Made by a program: the position numbers and the translations under genes
From: Treponema sp.
GTDB taxonomy: Bacteria > Spirochaetota > Spirochaetia > Treponematales > Treponemataceae
Length of the DNA stretch: 32,477 nucleotides
Reading direction: 5' to 3'
Assembly: GCA_014804005.1 (NCBI GenBank)
Contig: JAAVAP010000027.1
Span: forward strand, 1-32,477
The notes under the pieces: model-generated
Seen by the model: only the letters and a program-made list of their open reading frames with translations
What the model was told of the DNA's origin: nothing
The model's database searches: none
Shown here: positions 7,420-17,000 of the stretch, piece by piece
Layout: the number at the start of each line of letters is the position of its first letter
Numbering within the stretch: position 1 is the stretch's first letter

Positions 7420-9675
7420 ATGGATAACGAATTTGAAAAACATCTTTCGCTTTTGAATCCCGAACAAAGGGCGGCGGTGGAACACGAGGGAAAGTCGCTT
7501 TTGATTTTGGCGGGCGCGGGCAGCGGAAAGACGCGCGTCATCACTACGAAAATCGCGTATTTGATTGCGGAAAAAAATTACGACCCGCGTTCGATTTTGG
7601 CGGTGACGTTCACGAAAAAGGCGGCGAAAGAAATGCGCGAAAGAGTCGAGGCGATGTATCCGCTTGCCGACGGCTGCCAGATTCGGACGTTCCATTCTTT
7701 TGGCGCGTATTTTTTGCGGCGTTATGCAGAGGAAGCCGGCATCGACAAAAATTTCACGGTTTACGATGACGACGACATGGCGACTCTCGTGCAAAAATCC
7801 ACGCCCGGCTTGAAAAAAAGCGAGGCCGCTTCTTACGCGCATAAAATTTCTTTGGCGAAAGATTATTATTTGCATTGCGACAGCGAGCGTCTCGTGGAGA
7901 TTTCCGCCGATCCGCTTTTCCCCGAAATTTATTCCGCCTATCAAAAAAAGCTTCGCGCCACGGGCAATGTGGATTTTGGCGATTTGATCATGCTTCCGAT
8001 TGATTTGCTCAACTCGAATGAAAACGTCGCGAGACAAACGCGCTTTCGCTATCGCGTGATTATGGTTGACGAATATCAGGACACGAACATCGCGCAGTTT
8101 TTGTTTTTAAAAGCCTTGAGCGGCGTTGACGAAAATTCGGGAACTTATGTTTGCGTCGTCGGCGATGACGATCAGTCGATCTACAAATTTCGCGGCGCGG
8201 AAGTGCGGAACATTTTGAATTTCCAAAAAGAATTTCCCGGGACGGATTTGATTCGGCTTGAACGAAATTATCGTTCCACGGCGAGCATTTTGAACGCGGC
8301 GGGAAAAGTCGTGAGCAGGAACGAGGGACGACTTGGAAAAACTTTGATCGCGGAACGCGGCGACGGAAAAAAGCCCGCGCTTGTTTTTTTGCCGAATCAG
8401 GAAGACGAGGCGACGTTTTGCGCCGACCTCATTTCGAAAAAATATGCGGAAGGCGTGCCGTACAATTCTTGGGCGATTCTTTATCGCACCAACGCGCAGT
8501 CGCTCGGATTCGAAAGCGAATTCCTGCGCAGGAAAATTCCTTATCAAGTTGTGGGCACTTTGAAATTCTACGAGCGCGAAGAAATAAAAGATTTGCTCGC
8601 GTTCCTTTCTTTGTGCGCAAATCCAAAAGACGAAATCGCTTTCCGCCGAATCGTGAACAAGCCCGCGCGTGGAATCGGCGCGGGAACGCAGGACAAACTT
8701 GTCGCTTCCGCCTTGAACGAAGATGGCTCGATGAAAAATTTGCTTGAGGCGGCAAAATCGCTCGCGCCCAAACTTTCCAAAAAGGCAAAGGAAGGTGTTA
8801 CAGAATTTTGCGATCTTGTGCTTTCGTTCATAGAAGAAATTTCTTCTGGCAAAAAAGGCGGCGAGCGGCTTTCGGCATTTGTCGAAGAAGTGATTCAAAA
8901 AAGCGGGCTTGAAGAATTGCATCGCGCGGACGACGAAATCAATGGAACTCAGCGCGTCGCGAACATGCAGGAACTTGCGAACAACGCCGCGCTTTACGAA
9001 TTCAGCATTGACGGGCTTTTGGAATTTTTGGACACGATCGAACTTGACAGGACGCTTGCGAGCGAGGAAGAAAAATTTGCCACCGACCGTGTTACGCTGA
9101 TTACTTTGCACAACACAAAAGGCTTGGAATTTGAGCGCGTCATAATAACAGGGCTTGAGCAGGGAATCTTTCCGCGTGACGACAAAACGGGCGCGGAGCT
9201 GGAAGAAGAACGCAGGCTTTTTTACGTGGGAATCACGCGCGCGAAAGACGAGCTTTATATTACAAGTTGCGCCCAGCGACGATTTTTCGGCAGAACTGAA
9301 TTTGTGCGACCGAGCATTTTTTTGAAGGAAGCGGGCGCGGACACTTTCCGAGTTTTGGGCGATGCGCCGCAAAGTTATGAATATGAAATTTTTGGGCGCG
9401 ACACGAAAAATCAATTTTCCGAATCAGGTTTTTCAGACGAGGATTTCTGCGAAATGCGCGGCGTGCCGAGCGGCGTTCAAAAAATAAATCATCCGCTTGC
9501 GAAAAAATTTTCCGTCGGGCAAACTGTTTTCCACGACGACTACGGTTATGGTCAAGTGGTCAAGGCTTTTTTGAACGAAGGCGAATATGTAATCGAAGTG
9601 GCGTTTCAAAACGGCGGTACAAAAAAATTTCTGCCCGAATATCAAAGTTCAAGTTTGATGCGTGTGGAAGAATGA
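7420..9675 (+). CDS. UvrD/PcrA-type superfamily 1 DNA helicase
   Basis: This 751-residue ATP-dependent 3'-5' helicase belongs to the UvrD/PcrA/Rep family, which acts in nucleotide excision repair, mismatch repair and removal of obstacles from forks. Motifs in order: Q motif LNPEQRAAVEHEG, Walker A LAGAGSGKT (about residue 30), motif Ia VTFTKKAAKEM, motif Ic RTFHSFG, Walker B VDEYQDTN (about 216), motif III VVGDDDQSIYKFRGA, motif IV LERNYRS, motif V ITLHNTKGLEFERV and motif VI EEERRLFYVGITRAK. The C-terminus after about residue 690 holds the tail found in PcrA/UvrD (VGQTVFHDDYGYGQVVKAF...), a Tudor-like RNA polymerase-contact module in PcrA. The start has a moderate AGAAGA ribosome site. A PcrA-like role is most likely. 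Confidence 0.95.
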   Translation: MDNEFEKHLSLLNPEQRAAVEHEGKSLLILAGAGSGKTRVITTKIAYLIAEKNYDPRSILAVTFTKKAAKEMRERVEAMYPLADGCQIRTFHSFGAYFLRRYAEEAGIDKNFTVYDDDDMATLVQKSTPGLKKSEAASYAHKISLAKDYYLHCDSERLVEISADPLFPEIYSAYQKKLRATGNVDFGDLIMLPIDLLNSNENVARQTRFRYRVIMVDEYQDTNIAQFLFLKALSGVDENSGTYVCVVGDDDQSIYKFRGAEVRNILNFQKEFPGTDLIRLERNYRSTASILNAAGKVVSRNEGRLGKTLIAERGDGKKPALVFLPNQEDEATFCADLISKKYAEGVPYNSWAILYRTNAQSLGFESEFLRRKIPYQVVGTLKFYEREEIKDLLAFLSLCANPKDEIAFRRIVNKPARGIGAGTQDKLVASALNEDGSMKNLLEAAKSLAPKLSKKAKEGVTEFCDLVLSFIEEISSGKKGGERLSAFVEEVIQKSGLEELHRADDEINGTQRVANMQELANNAALYEFSIDGLLEFLDTIELDRTLASEEEKFATDRVTLITLHNTKGLEFERVIITGLEQGIFPRDDKTGAELEEERRLFYVGITRAKDELYITSCAQRRFFGRTEFVRPSIFLKEAGADTFRVLGDAPQSYEYEIFGRDTKNQFSESGFSDEDFCEMRGVPSGVQKINHPLAKKFSVGQTVFHDDYGYGQVVKAFLNEGEYVIEVAFQNGGTKKFLPEYQSSSLMRVEE

Positions 9676-10140
9676 AATTGAAAAATGGCGCGCAAGGCGA
9701 AGTTTCGGCAATTTTTGCGCGGATTTTCAAGCGGATTTTAAAATCAAGGCGAATTCCGCAAGCAAATCCAAGTCTTGCGAATGGAATTCGACAAAATTCA
9801 AAATTTTGCGATTAAATCCTTTGAATTTGCGACATTTTTTCCGCATATTCTGCAAATTTTTGCAAAAACTGTGTCAAAATGACGCACCTTTTCCTTGAAA
9901 ATTTTTCGAATGAGTCAAAATATGCCAAGGAATTTTATGGGTTGATTCAATTTTGGAAAACTTTTGAAAATCGTTGAAACTGTTTGAAATTTGGCGAAAA
10001 TCCAGGCCGTTTTTTTCCAGCTTTTTTGGAAATTTAACCAGAAAACGTTGTTTTTTATTGGCAAATTCTATTTCTCTGCGAAAAAATGTACCGTTTTCAA
10101 TTATTTTCATCAAATCGCAAAAAAAAAATTGCAGAAATAC
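9676..10140. other. AT-rich intergenic region upstream of the sigma-54 promoter
   Basis: No credible gene is visible on either strand. The region is rich in A and T runs. One imperfect inverted repeat stands out: GAATTCCGCAAG (9751-9762) with CTTGCGAATGGAATTC (9774-9789). It could be a hairpin at the end of the helicase mRNA or a distant protein-binding site. Any activator site for the sigma-54 promoter at 10145 would be expected in this region, but I cannot point to a convincing one. Confidence 0.5.
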
Positions 10141-10144
10141 ATTT

Positions 10145-10161
10145 TTGGCACGAATTTTGCT
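10145..10161 (+). promoter_or_regulatory. Sigma-54 (RpoN) promoter of the sigma factor gene
   Basis: TTGGCACG-AATT-TTGCT matches the RpoN -24/-12 consensus (YTGGCACG-N4-TTGCW) at every conserved position. The GG (10147-10148) and GC (10159-10160) have the required spacing. The expected start is near 10172, about 54 nt before the ATG at 10226. Sigma-54 promoters need an AAA+ activator, so expression of the downstream sigma factor should be signal-dependent. Confidence 0.88.
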
Positions 10162-10225
10162 AATAAAAATGCGAGTAAAAACACTCATTTAAAAATATCC
10201 AAAACCATCTTTAAGGAGGACGGTT

Positions 10226-11068
10226 ATGAAAACGGACGAAAGTGTCCTTGCGATGTATCTCAAAGAGATCAACAAAATTCCGCTTTTGAATCACGACGAG
10301 GAAAATATTCTCGCGGTTCGGGCGAAGGCTGGCGACAAGGCGGCGCGTGAAAAAATCGTGAACGCGAATTTGCGCTTTGTTGTTAATGTTGCAAAAAAGT
10401 ACCAGAATTTGGGACTTGATTTTGAGGATTTGGTTGGCGAAGGAAATGTCGGGCTTTTGACGGCAATCGACAAATTCGATGCTTCAAAAGGCTACCATTT
10501 CATTTCGTATGCGGTTTGGTGGATTCGCCAAAGCATTCTCAAGGCGATTTACGAAAATCGTTCGGCGATTCGCTTGCCTTTGAACCGCGTGGCGGAATTG
10601 ACGAAAATTCAGGCTGCGAAAAAAATGGTTGACAGCGAAAAATCCGAAGGACAAAAAATTGTCGCAATTGCCGATTCGCTTGGAATGGAAAAAGAGCATG
10701 TTCGCGAATTGCTGAACATTTCGCGCGAGATGATTTCGCTTGACACTACGGTGCGCGCCGACAAGAACGAAGTTTCCACGGTAGGAGATTTTATGGTGGA
10801 CGATCGCTACGAAAATCCGGAAGATACTTCCGTGAACAATTCGATGAAAGGCGAAATCGACACTGTTTTGGACACGCTTCGCCCCAACGAGGCGCGCGTT
10901 TTGCGAATGCGGTATGGACTTAGCGGCTATATGCCGATGTCGCTCAAAGAAGTGGGCGATGTGTGCCGCCTCACAAAGGAGCGCATCCGCCAAATCGAAA
11001 AGCACGCCATCGAGCGAATGAGAATGCCCGTTCGCAGAAATCGGCTGGACGTTTATATGGCGGCGTAG
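10226..11068 (+). CDS. Group 2 sigma-70 family sigma factor (RpoS-like role)
   Basis: The 280-residue factor lacks region 1.1 and begins at region 1.2 (ESVLAMYLKEINKIPLLNHDEE). It has a complete region 2 (NLRFVVNVAKKYQNLGLDFEDLVGEGNVGL...FDASKGYHFISYAVWWIRQSI, residues 48-105), region 3 and a region 4 helix-turn-helix (MSLKEVGDVCRLTKERIRQIEKHAIERMR). The YAVWWIRQ -10 recognition helix is as in housekeeping factors, so it probably reads similar -10 boxes. Short length and missing region 1.1 point to a non-essential group 2 factor. AAGGAGG gives a strong ribosome site. The sigma-54 promoter upstream parallels Borrelia, where RpoN drives rpoS; equivalence to RpoS is inferred from this, not from sequence identity. 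A terminator follows directly. Confidence 0.9.
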   Translation: MKTDESVLAMYLKEINKIPLLNHDEENILAVRAKAGDKAAREKIVNANLRFVVNVAKKYQNLGLDFEDLVGEGNVGLLTAIDKFDASKGYHFISYAVWWIRQSILKAIYENRSAIRLPLNRVAELTKIQAAKKMVDSEKSEGQKIVAIADSLGMEKEHVRELLNISREMISLDTTVRADKNEVSTVGDFMVDDRYENPEDTSVNNSMKGEIDTVLDTLRPNEARVLRMRYGLSGYMPMSLKEVGDVCRLTKERIRQIEKHAIERMRMPVRRNRLDVYMAA

Positions 11069-11093
11069 GTTTTCCGCCGGGAAAATACAAAGT

Positions 11094-11128
11094 AAAAAAG
11101 CCCCGCAAGAAATTGCGGGGCTTTTTTT
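11094..11128 (+). terminator. Rho-independent terminator of the sigma factor gene
   Basis: GCCCCGCAA (11100-11108), a GAAA loop, TTGCGGGGC (11113-11121) and a T-run. An A-run on the left side means it could also serve minus-strand transcripts from recG. Confidence 0.93.
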
Positions 11129-11169
11129 ATGGGCGGGTTGTTCATGGTTGCAGTTTCATTTCATTCCAG

Positions 11170-11260
11170 TCGTTGCTTGCGCAACTTGTGCATACGACAT
11201 GCCGTCGTTTGCATAAGAGGAAATTATTCAACTCGTCGCTTGCGCGACTTGCGCATAAGC
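11170..11260 (-). repeat. In-frame duplicated 3' tail of recG
   Basis: Past the recG stop the same frame again encodes YAQVAQAT before the next stop, as in the last residues of RecG. The two copies are 63 bp apart on the minus strand and differ by about four substitutions over the shared ATGCxCAAGTxGCGCAAGCxACGA stretch (coordinates approximate). Confidence 0.7.
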
Positions 11261-13423
11261 GTCGGCGCGGGAGAGAAGTAATAAATCTTTGTCGCGGCTC
11301 AGATTTGCAATTCCGAGTTCAAGTTGTCCTGACTGCGCTGTTCCTGTGATTTGCCCCGGACCGCGAAGTTTCAAATCTTCTTCGGCGATGAAAAATCCGT
11401 CGGTACTTTGACGAAGCACTTTCATTCGCGCAATTCCATTTTCCGTGATGTCTTTTCGATAAATCAAAAAGCAAAATGATTGCGCTTCGCCTCGACCAAC
11501 ACGCCCGCGCAATTGATGCAATTGCGAAAGCCCGAAACGATCGGCTTGCTCTATGACCATGCATGTCGCGTTGGGAACGTCCACGCCCACTTCGACGACG
11601 GTTGTCGCGGCGAGAATTTGAATTTTGTTTTGGCGGAATTCATCCAAGATTTTTGACTGCTCGTCTTCGGGAATTTTTGAATGAAGCAACGCGCATTTGT
11701 ATTGCGGAAAAATGTTTTGCGAAAGATTTTTGAATGCGGCTTCGGCGGATTTTATTCCACTTGAATTGTTTCCTCCGTCTTCACTGAAATCAAAATTTTC
11801 TTCGATTGCTGGATACACGAAATACGCTTGCCTGCCTTTCGCCAATTCCGCATGGACGGCGTTGTAGGCGTTTTGTTCGTGCCCTTCCGCCACAAGATAA
11901 GTCGTGATGGGCTTTCTTCCTGCGGGCATAGTTTTTATCGTGCTCACGTCGAGATCGCCATAAACAGTGAGAGCGAGCGTTTGCGGAATGGGAGTTGCGC
12001 TCATCATAAGAAGATGCGGGGCGGCGAAAATTTTTTTCTCCGAAGCCGAATCGCTTGAAACTAGCGAGCGGCCTTTTTCTATTATTGCCTGCCTTTGCAA
12101 AACTCCGAATCGATGCTGTTCGTCTATCACGGCGAGCTGCAAATCCTTGTAGACGGTGCTGGCGGAAAAAAGCGCGTGCGTTCCAACGAGCATGTCAATG
12201 TCGCCATTTTTCAAAGCCTTCAAAAGTGGATTGCGCCCGGCCGCCTTGAGATTGCCGCTCAAAAACGCGCTTCGCACGCCGATTCGTTCCAAAAGCCTTG
12301 CGGAATTTTCGGCGTGCTGCTTTGCAAGAATTTCCGTTGGTGCCATGAACGCGCATTGTCCGCCCCAGTCGATTACGCGAAGGCATGCGAAAAGTGCGAC
12401 CAAAGTTTTTCCCGAACCAACGTCGCCTTGCAAAAGTCGTTGCATCGTAAAAGGCGGCTTTTTTACAGGATTTTCGTTTTTAAGAATTCGCGCTCGCTCA
12501 CTGTAGCCTTTGTCGATGTCGCGATTCATTTGCAAAATCACATTCATTTGATCTTGCGTGAGCGCGAACGGAAGCATTTCCAAAAGTGCGCTTTGCTTTG
12601 GCGAAAAATCAATTTTGTTTTCAGGGTCGTTTTTGTCCGCATTTTGTTTTTCGGAATCTGCTTGCGCGATGTCCATTGCGGGAAGTGCGCCCTTGTGTTC
12701 ATAAGCGCGCAAGAAAACTGTCTTTTGCAATTTGAAAAGTTCTTCGTAAACCAAAGTCCGTCGCGCGGATTCTATGTCGTCCAAATTTTGCGGCGCGTGA
12801 ATTTTTTTTATGGCTTCTTGTTTGGAAAGCAAATTGCGCTTGGCGATTATTTCGTCGCTCAAATCATTGTCGATGCCGTGCGAATATTGCGAAAGAGCCG
12901 ATTGCACCGCCTTGAAAACTTTTTTTTGCGAAAGCCCTTGCGTAAGCGGATAGACTGGAACTATACCCATACCGGGTATATGTATGCCGTCGAAATCGGG
13001 AAGTTCGCCAGAATCCGAAATTTTTTCCGCTTCAAAACTTGAACTTTGCAATGAGTTGTACTTTATGAAAAAACTTCCGCTTACGATTATGATGCTTCCG
13101 ACTGGAAAAGTTTTTTGCAAAAAAGGACGGTTAAAGCAAATCAATTCGGCGGACGCGCTTTTGTCACGAATCAGGATTTTTAGATTTTTCATTTTTCCGT
13201 AACCGAACCATTCGTGCGCCACGACTTGCGCCACGGTGTGAATTTCTTTCACAGTTTCGAACAAATTCAGCGGAACGATTTTCGTGCGATCTTTATAGTC
13301 GCGCGGAAAAAATTGCAGCAAGTCCGCCACGGTAAAAACATTGAGATTTGAAAATAGCCGCGCCGTTTCAGGACCGATTCCTGCGAGCGTGGAAATTGGA
13401 GTTTTAATTTCGGCGAGTTTCAT
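11228..13423 (-). CDS. recG: ATP-dependent DNA helicase RecG
   Basis: RecG reverses stalled forks and branch-migrates Holliday junctions and R-loops. The 731-residue protein has the N-terminal wedge (OB-fold) domain with VAQVVAHEWFGYGKMKNLKILIRD, Walker A in QGDVGSGKT (about residue 335), Walker B in VIDEQHRFGV, motif III MSATPIPQTLA, and helicase C motifs ATTVVEVGVDVPNA and QLRGRVGRGEAQSFC. It is the last gene of a minus-strand group behind dnaE and the YggT-family gene, starting 9 nt after the latter's stop and without a clear ribosome site. The final residues (AYAQVAQATS) are repeated in frame beyond the stop codon. Confidence 0.97.
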   Translation of the reverse strand: MKLAEIKTPISTLAGIGPETARLFSNLNVFTVADLLQFFPRDYKDRTKIVPLNLFETVKEIHTVAQVVAHEWFGYGKMKNLKILIRDKSASAELICFNRPFLQKTFPVGSIIIVSGSFFIKYNSLQSSSFEAEKISDSGELPDFDGIHIPGMGIVPVYPLTQGLSQKKVFKAVQSALSQYSHGIDNDLSDEIIAKRNLLSKQEAIKKIHAPQNLDDIESARRTLVYEELFKLQKTVFLRAYEHKGALPAMDIAQADSEKQNADKNDPENKIDFSPKQSALLEMLPFALTQDQMNVILQMNRDIDKGYSERARILKNENPVKKPPFTMQRLLQGDVGSGKTLVALFACLRVIDWGGQCAFMAPTEILAKQHAENSARLLERIGVRSAFLSGNLKAAGRNPLLKALKNGDIDMLVGTHALFSASTVYKDLQLAVIDEQHRFGVLQRQAIIEKGRSLVSSDSASEKKIFAAPHLLMMSATPIPQTLALTVYGDLDVSTIKTMPAGRKPITTYLVAEGHEQNAYNAVHAELAKGRQAYFVYPAIEENFDFSEDGGNNSSGIKSAEAAFKNLSQNIFPQYKCALLHSKIPEDEQSKILDEFRQNKIQILAATTVVEVGVDVPNATCMVIEQADRFGLSQLHQLRGRVGRGEAQSFCFLIYRKDITENGIARMKVLRQSTDGFFIAEEDLKLRGPGQITGTAQSGQLELGIANLSRDKDLLLLSRADAYAQVAQATS

Positions 13424-13432
13424 TTTGAAAAA

Positions 13433-14020
13433 TCAGAATGGAATACGGTGGCACATATCGATAAGCCAGCTCACTGCGATTCTGCCGCCGAAGTTCAAGG
13501 CTATCAGCAAGACGAGCACGAACACGAGCGCATTTCTGTACGCCACCGGTCTTCCGCCCGAAAATGGTTTTGTGATTGCATAAACGAGCGGGCTGAGCGA
13601 AGAATCGATTTGATTCCAAAGCGACGAATTTTTGTCACCGCCAACCAAGGCGACAATCAGGCGAGCCGCGACTATAATCATAAAAAATAAAATTATATCT
13701 GATATAATTGTCCACATCGATCGAATTATTAGAGGGAGGAACGATTCTAATGTAAAATGACCGCCGTGTCCAAGACTTAAAAAAATTGACCCTGTAGTTG
13801 AAAGGACAGCAATCGCGAGCAACGGCGAAAAGTCGATTGCGCCAAAATGAAGCCATCGGATTCTCGAAAATAAATTCAAAAACGGATCGCATATAGCCGA
13901 CAAAAATCTTACGAACGGCGAATACGAAAGCCCGGGAATCCAAGTGAGAGCCACTCGGATTATGCAAAGCAGATTGTAAATTGCAAACAATGTCGCCAAC
14001 GTCCTGAACAAATGATACAT
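13433..14020 (-). CDS. YggT family integral membrane protein
   Basis: The 195-residue protein has five to six membrane segments and two YGGT-type halves, each with a helix, a P-x-L/SP loop and an amphipathic piece: YNLLCIIRVALTWIPGLSYSPFVRFLSAICDPFLNLF near the N-terminus and NQIDSSLSPLVYAITKPF...RNALVFVLVLLIALNF near the C-terminus. YggT proteins are widely conserved; roles in osmotic tolerance and in cell-division or cell-wall contexts have been suggested, but the biochemical function is unknown. It lies 36 nt after dnaE and 9 nt before recG, so it is probably co-transcribed with both. An AGGGG ahead of the ATG may act as ribosome site. Confidence 0.85.
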   Translation of the reverse strand: MYHLFRTLATLFAIYNLLCIIRVALTWIPGLSYSPFVRFLSAICDPFLNLFSRIRWLHFGAIDFSPLLAIAVLSTTGSIFLSLGHGGHFTLESFLPLIIRSMWTIISDIILFFMIIVAARLIVALVGGDKNSSLWNQIDSSLSPLVYAITKPFSGGRPVAYRNALVFVLVLLIALNFGGRIAVSWLIDMCHRIPF

Positions 14021-14056
14021 TTTTCTTTCCCCTGTTTTTTCAAAAAATTACGCGAA

Positions 14057-17000
14057 TCACGCTAACCAAACTTCTTGCACTTCTTCCTGTTCGCTCAAAT
14101 CTTCGATAAAATCTTGCGCGCATGGAACGCGAAGTTGCGACGCGGCCTTTACGATGTACGGACCTTGTTCCGTGTCTATATGAAAATATACCGAACATTG
14201 GCCTTCTTTGGCAACCAAAAAATCGCGCAAATTGTGAAGCTTCAATTCGTCTTGCAAGTTGCTCTTTAACTGAATGTGCACTTCTTGAATCGAGCGTTCC
14301 TTGAGAGAATTCAATTCCAAATTTTCGTCCACCAAAAATGAAGGCTCGTCGCGCGAGACATCGATCTTGCCTTTGAGCGCAACCACGTCGCCATCTTTTA
14401 TTTGCGAACGGAGCACGCCCCAAACTTTCGGAAAAAAAGTTACGCTCAAAAATCCCGTGAAATCCTGCAATTTTGCGAAAGCCATTTCATCGCCTTTTTT
14501 CGTGCGGATGCTGCGCAATTCTATGAGCATTCCGATTGCCGTGTATTGCTTGCCGGAATTTCGCGTGCGCCATCTTTCGCTTTCGGGAATCGCGGCGGAT
14601 TCTGCGGCGGCATTTTTTGATTCGCGCTCAATGTTTTCGCTTGAAATCGTGGCGCAGTTCGTGATGATTTTTCGGTAGTCGTCGAGCGGATGCCCCGAAA
14701 CGTAAATGCCGATGCATTCCATTTCCTGATTGAGTTTTTCCATTCGCGGAAAATCTTCCACTTCCTCGAAAACGAAATCCACGAATTCTTTTTCGCCCGC
14801 TTCCTCGAACAAACTGTTTTGCCCGTTTTGCTTGCTTTGATTTATCGATTCAACATACGCCATGGCTCTTTCGAGATTCTGCAAAAGCGTCGGGCGGTTT
14901 TTGTCGAGATGGTCGAACGCGCCGGTTTTTATCAAAACTTCAAGCGGCTTTTTTGTCACCGTGCGCAAATCGATTCGTTGCAAAAAATCCAAGAAAGATT
15001 TGTACGCGCCGTTTTCTTCGCGCTCGCGGACAATCATTGCCGCGGCCGTCTCGCCCATTCCTTTGATGCCTTTTAGTCCGAAAATTATGTGCCCGTCGAT
15101 TACGTCGAAAGTTATGTCGGAGCGATTTATGTCTGGCGCGTCAACGGGAATTCCCATTTTTCGCGCCTCTTCAATGTAGGCGGGAAGTTTGTCCGCCGAG
15201 TTGATTTCGTTGGTCAAGTTTGCCGCCATGAATTCAGCGGGATGATGACATTTGAGCCAAGCCGTCCTGTAAGCCAAAACGGAGTAGGCGGCGGCGTGCG
15301 ACTTGTTGAATCCATAGCCAGCGAACGGAACCATTATGTCGAATATTTCATCGGCGTGCTCGATGCTGTGTCCGTTTTTTTGCGCGCCTTCTTCGAATTC
15401 TTTTTTCTTTTCCATCAGGACGTTGAGCTTTTTCTTACCCATCGCGCGACGAAGCATGTCGGCCGCGCCGAGCGAAAAGCCCGCGATGATTTGCGCCACT
15501 TTCATTACTTGTTCCTGATAGACCATTACGCCATAAGTTTCCTTGAGCAAATCTTCAAGGGAAGGGTCGGGATAATGCACGCTTGAAGGATTGTTTTTTC
15601 CTTCGATGAAAGTGTCGATGAATTGCATCGGACCCGGGCGGTAAAGCGCGTTCATTGCGACCAAATCTTCGATGCAAGTGGGCTTGAGTCGCTTCATGTA
15701 TTTTTGCATTCCTGAGCTTTCGAATTGGAACACGGCAATCGTGTCACCCCGGCAGAACATTTCGAAAGTTTCCTTGTCGGTTTCGCTGACGTTCGCCGTA
15801 ATCAAATCAGGCTCGCCAGGCTTTTTGTGCTTGTTGACGATGGCCTCGGAATAGCGGATAAGCGAAAGCGTTTTAAGCCCGAGGTAGTCGAATTTGACAA
15901 GGCCGCACGGCTCGATGATGTCCATCGTATATTGAACGCCGACTTCGCCAGTTTTTGAATCCTTGAAAACCGGCGCCCAATTCGGAAGCGGCGTTAAGCC
16001 AATCACCATTCCCGAAGCGTGAAGCCCAGTATTGCGCTTGAGCCCCTCAAGTTTGAAAGCCAACTTGAAAAGCTTTTCGTAGCGTTCGTCGTCTTTGTAC
16101 GGAATCAGCCCGCCGTATTCGGGATGGTCTTCGGTGGGCGGAGTGAACGCGTCTTTCAATTTGAATTTCGGCGCGATGTCAGGAATGGCTTTTTTGAGAA
16201 TGTTCACTTCGGAAAGCGGAATGTCCAAAACGCGCCCCACGTCGGCGATTACGTTTTTCGGCTTGAGCGTTCCGAATGTGACGATGTGTCCCACTTGATC
16301 TTCGCCGTACAAATCGCGCGTGTGCTGGATGATGTCCTGCCGGAAATCGTAGTCCATGTCCACGTCGAAATCCGGCATTGAAACTCGCTCAGGATTCAAG
16401 AAGCGTTCGAAAATCAAACCGTAGCGAAACGGGTCGATGTCCGTGATTGTCATCGCGTAAGCCACGAGGCTTCCCGCGCCCGAGCCGCGCCCTGGCCCGA
16501 TTGGAATGTAAGGCTTGGGCTTTTTGTGCAAATCGTCATAAGTGGATTTTGCCCAATTTATGAATTCCCAAACAATCAAAAAGTAGCCGGAAAATCCCAT
16601 CGAAAAAATCGTGTCCATTTCATATTCGGCGCGCTTTCGAATTTCAGGCGTGATTTCTTTGTAACGGGTTTTCAAGCCTTCTTCCACGATGTGGCGCAGA
16701 TAGTCATTTTGGTCGGACTGATAATCTTCGCCATGCGTCCGGAATTCGGCGGGCAGCTCAAACCGCGGAAGAGTGTCTTTCAATTCCTTTGTGTCGAGCT
16801 GGCGGATTTTGAGATGGCACATGTTCGCGATTTTGATCGTGTTGTCGTAGGCTTCGGGAACTTGCGGAAAAATCGCGCGCATTTCTTGCTCGGTTTTAAA
16901 ATACCAGGAATCCAAATCCCTGTCGCCGCCCATTTTCGGGTGAGGCTCGTTGAGCAAATTTTTGAAGCCGATGCAACGGAGCACGTCCTGCGCCTCGGCA

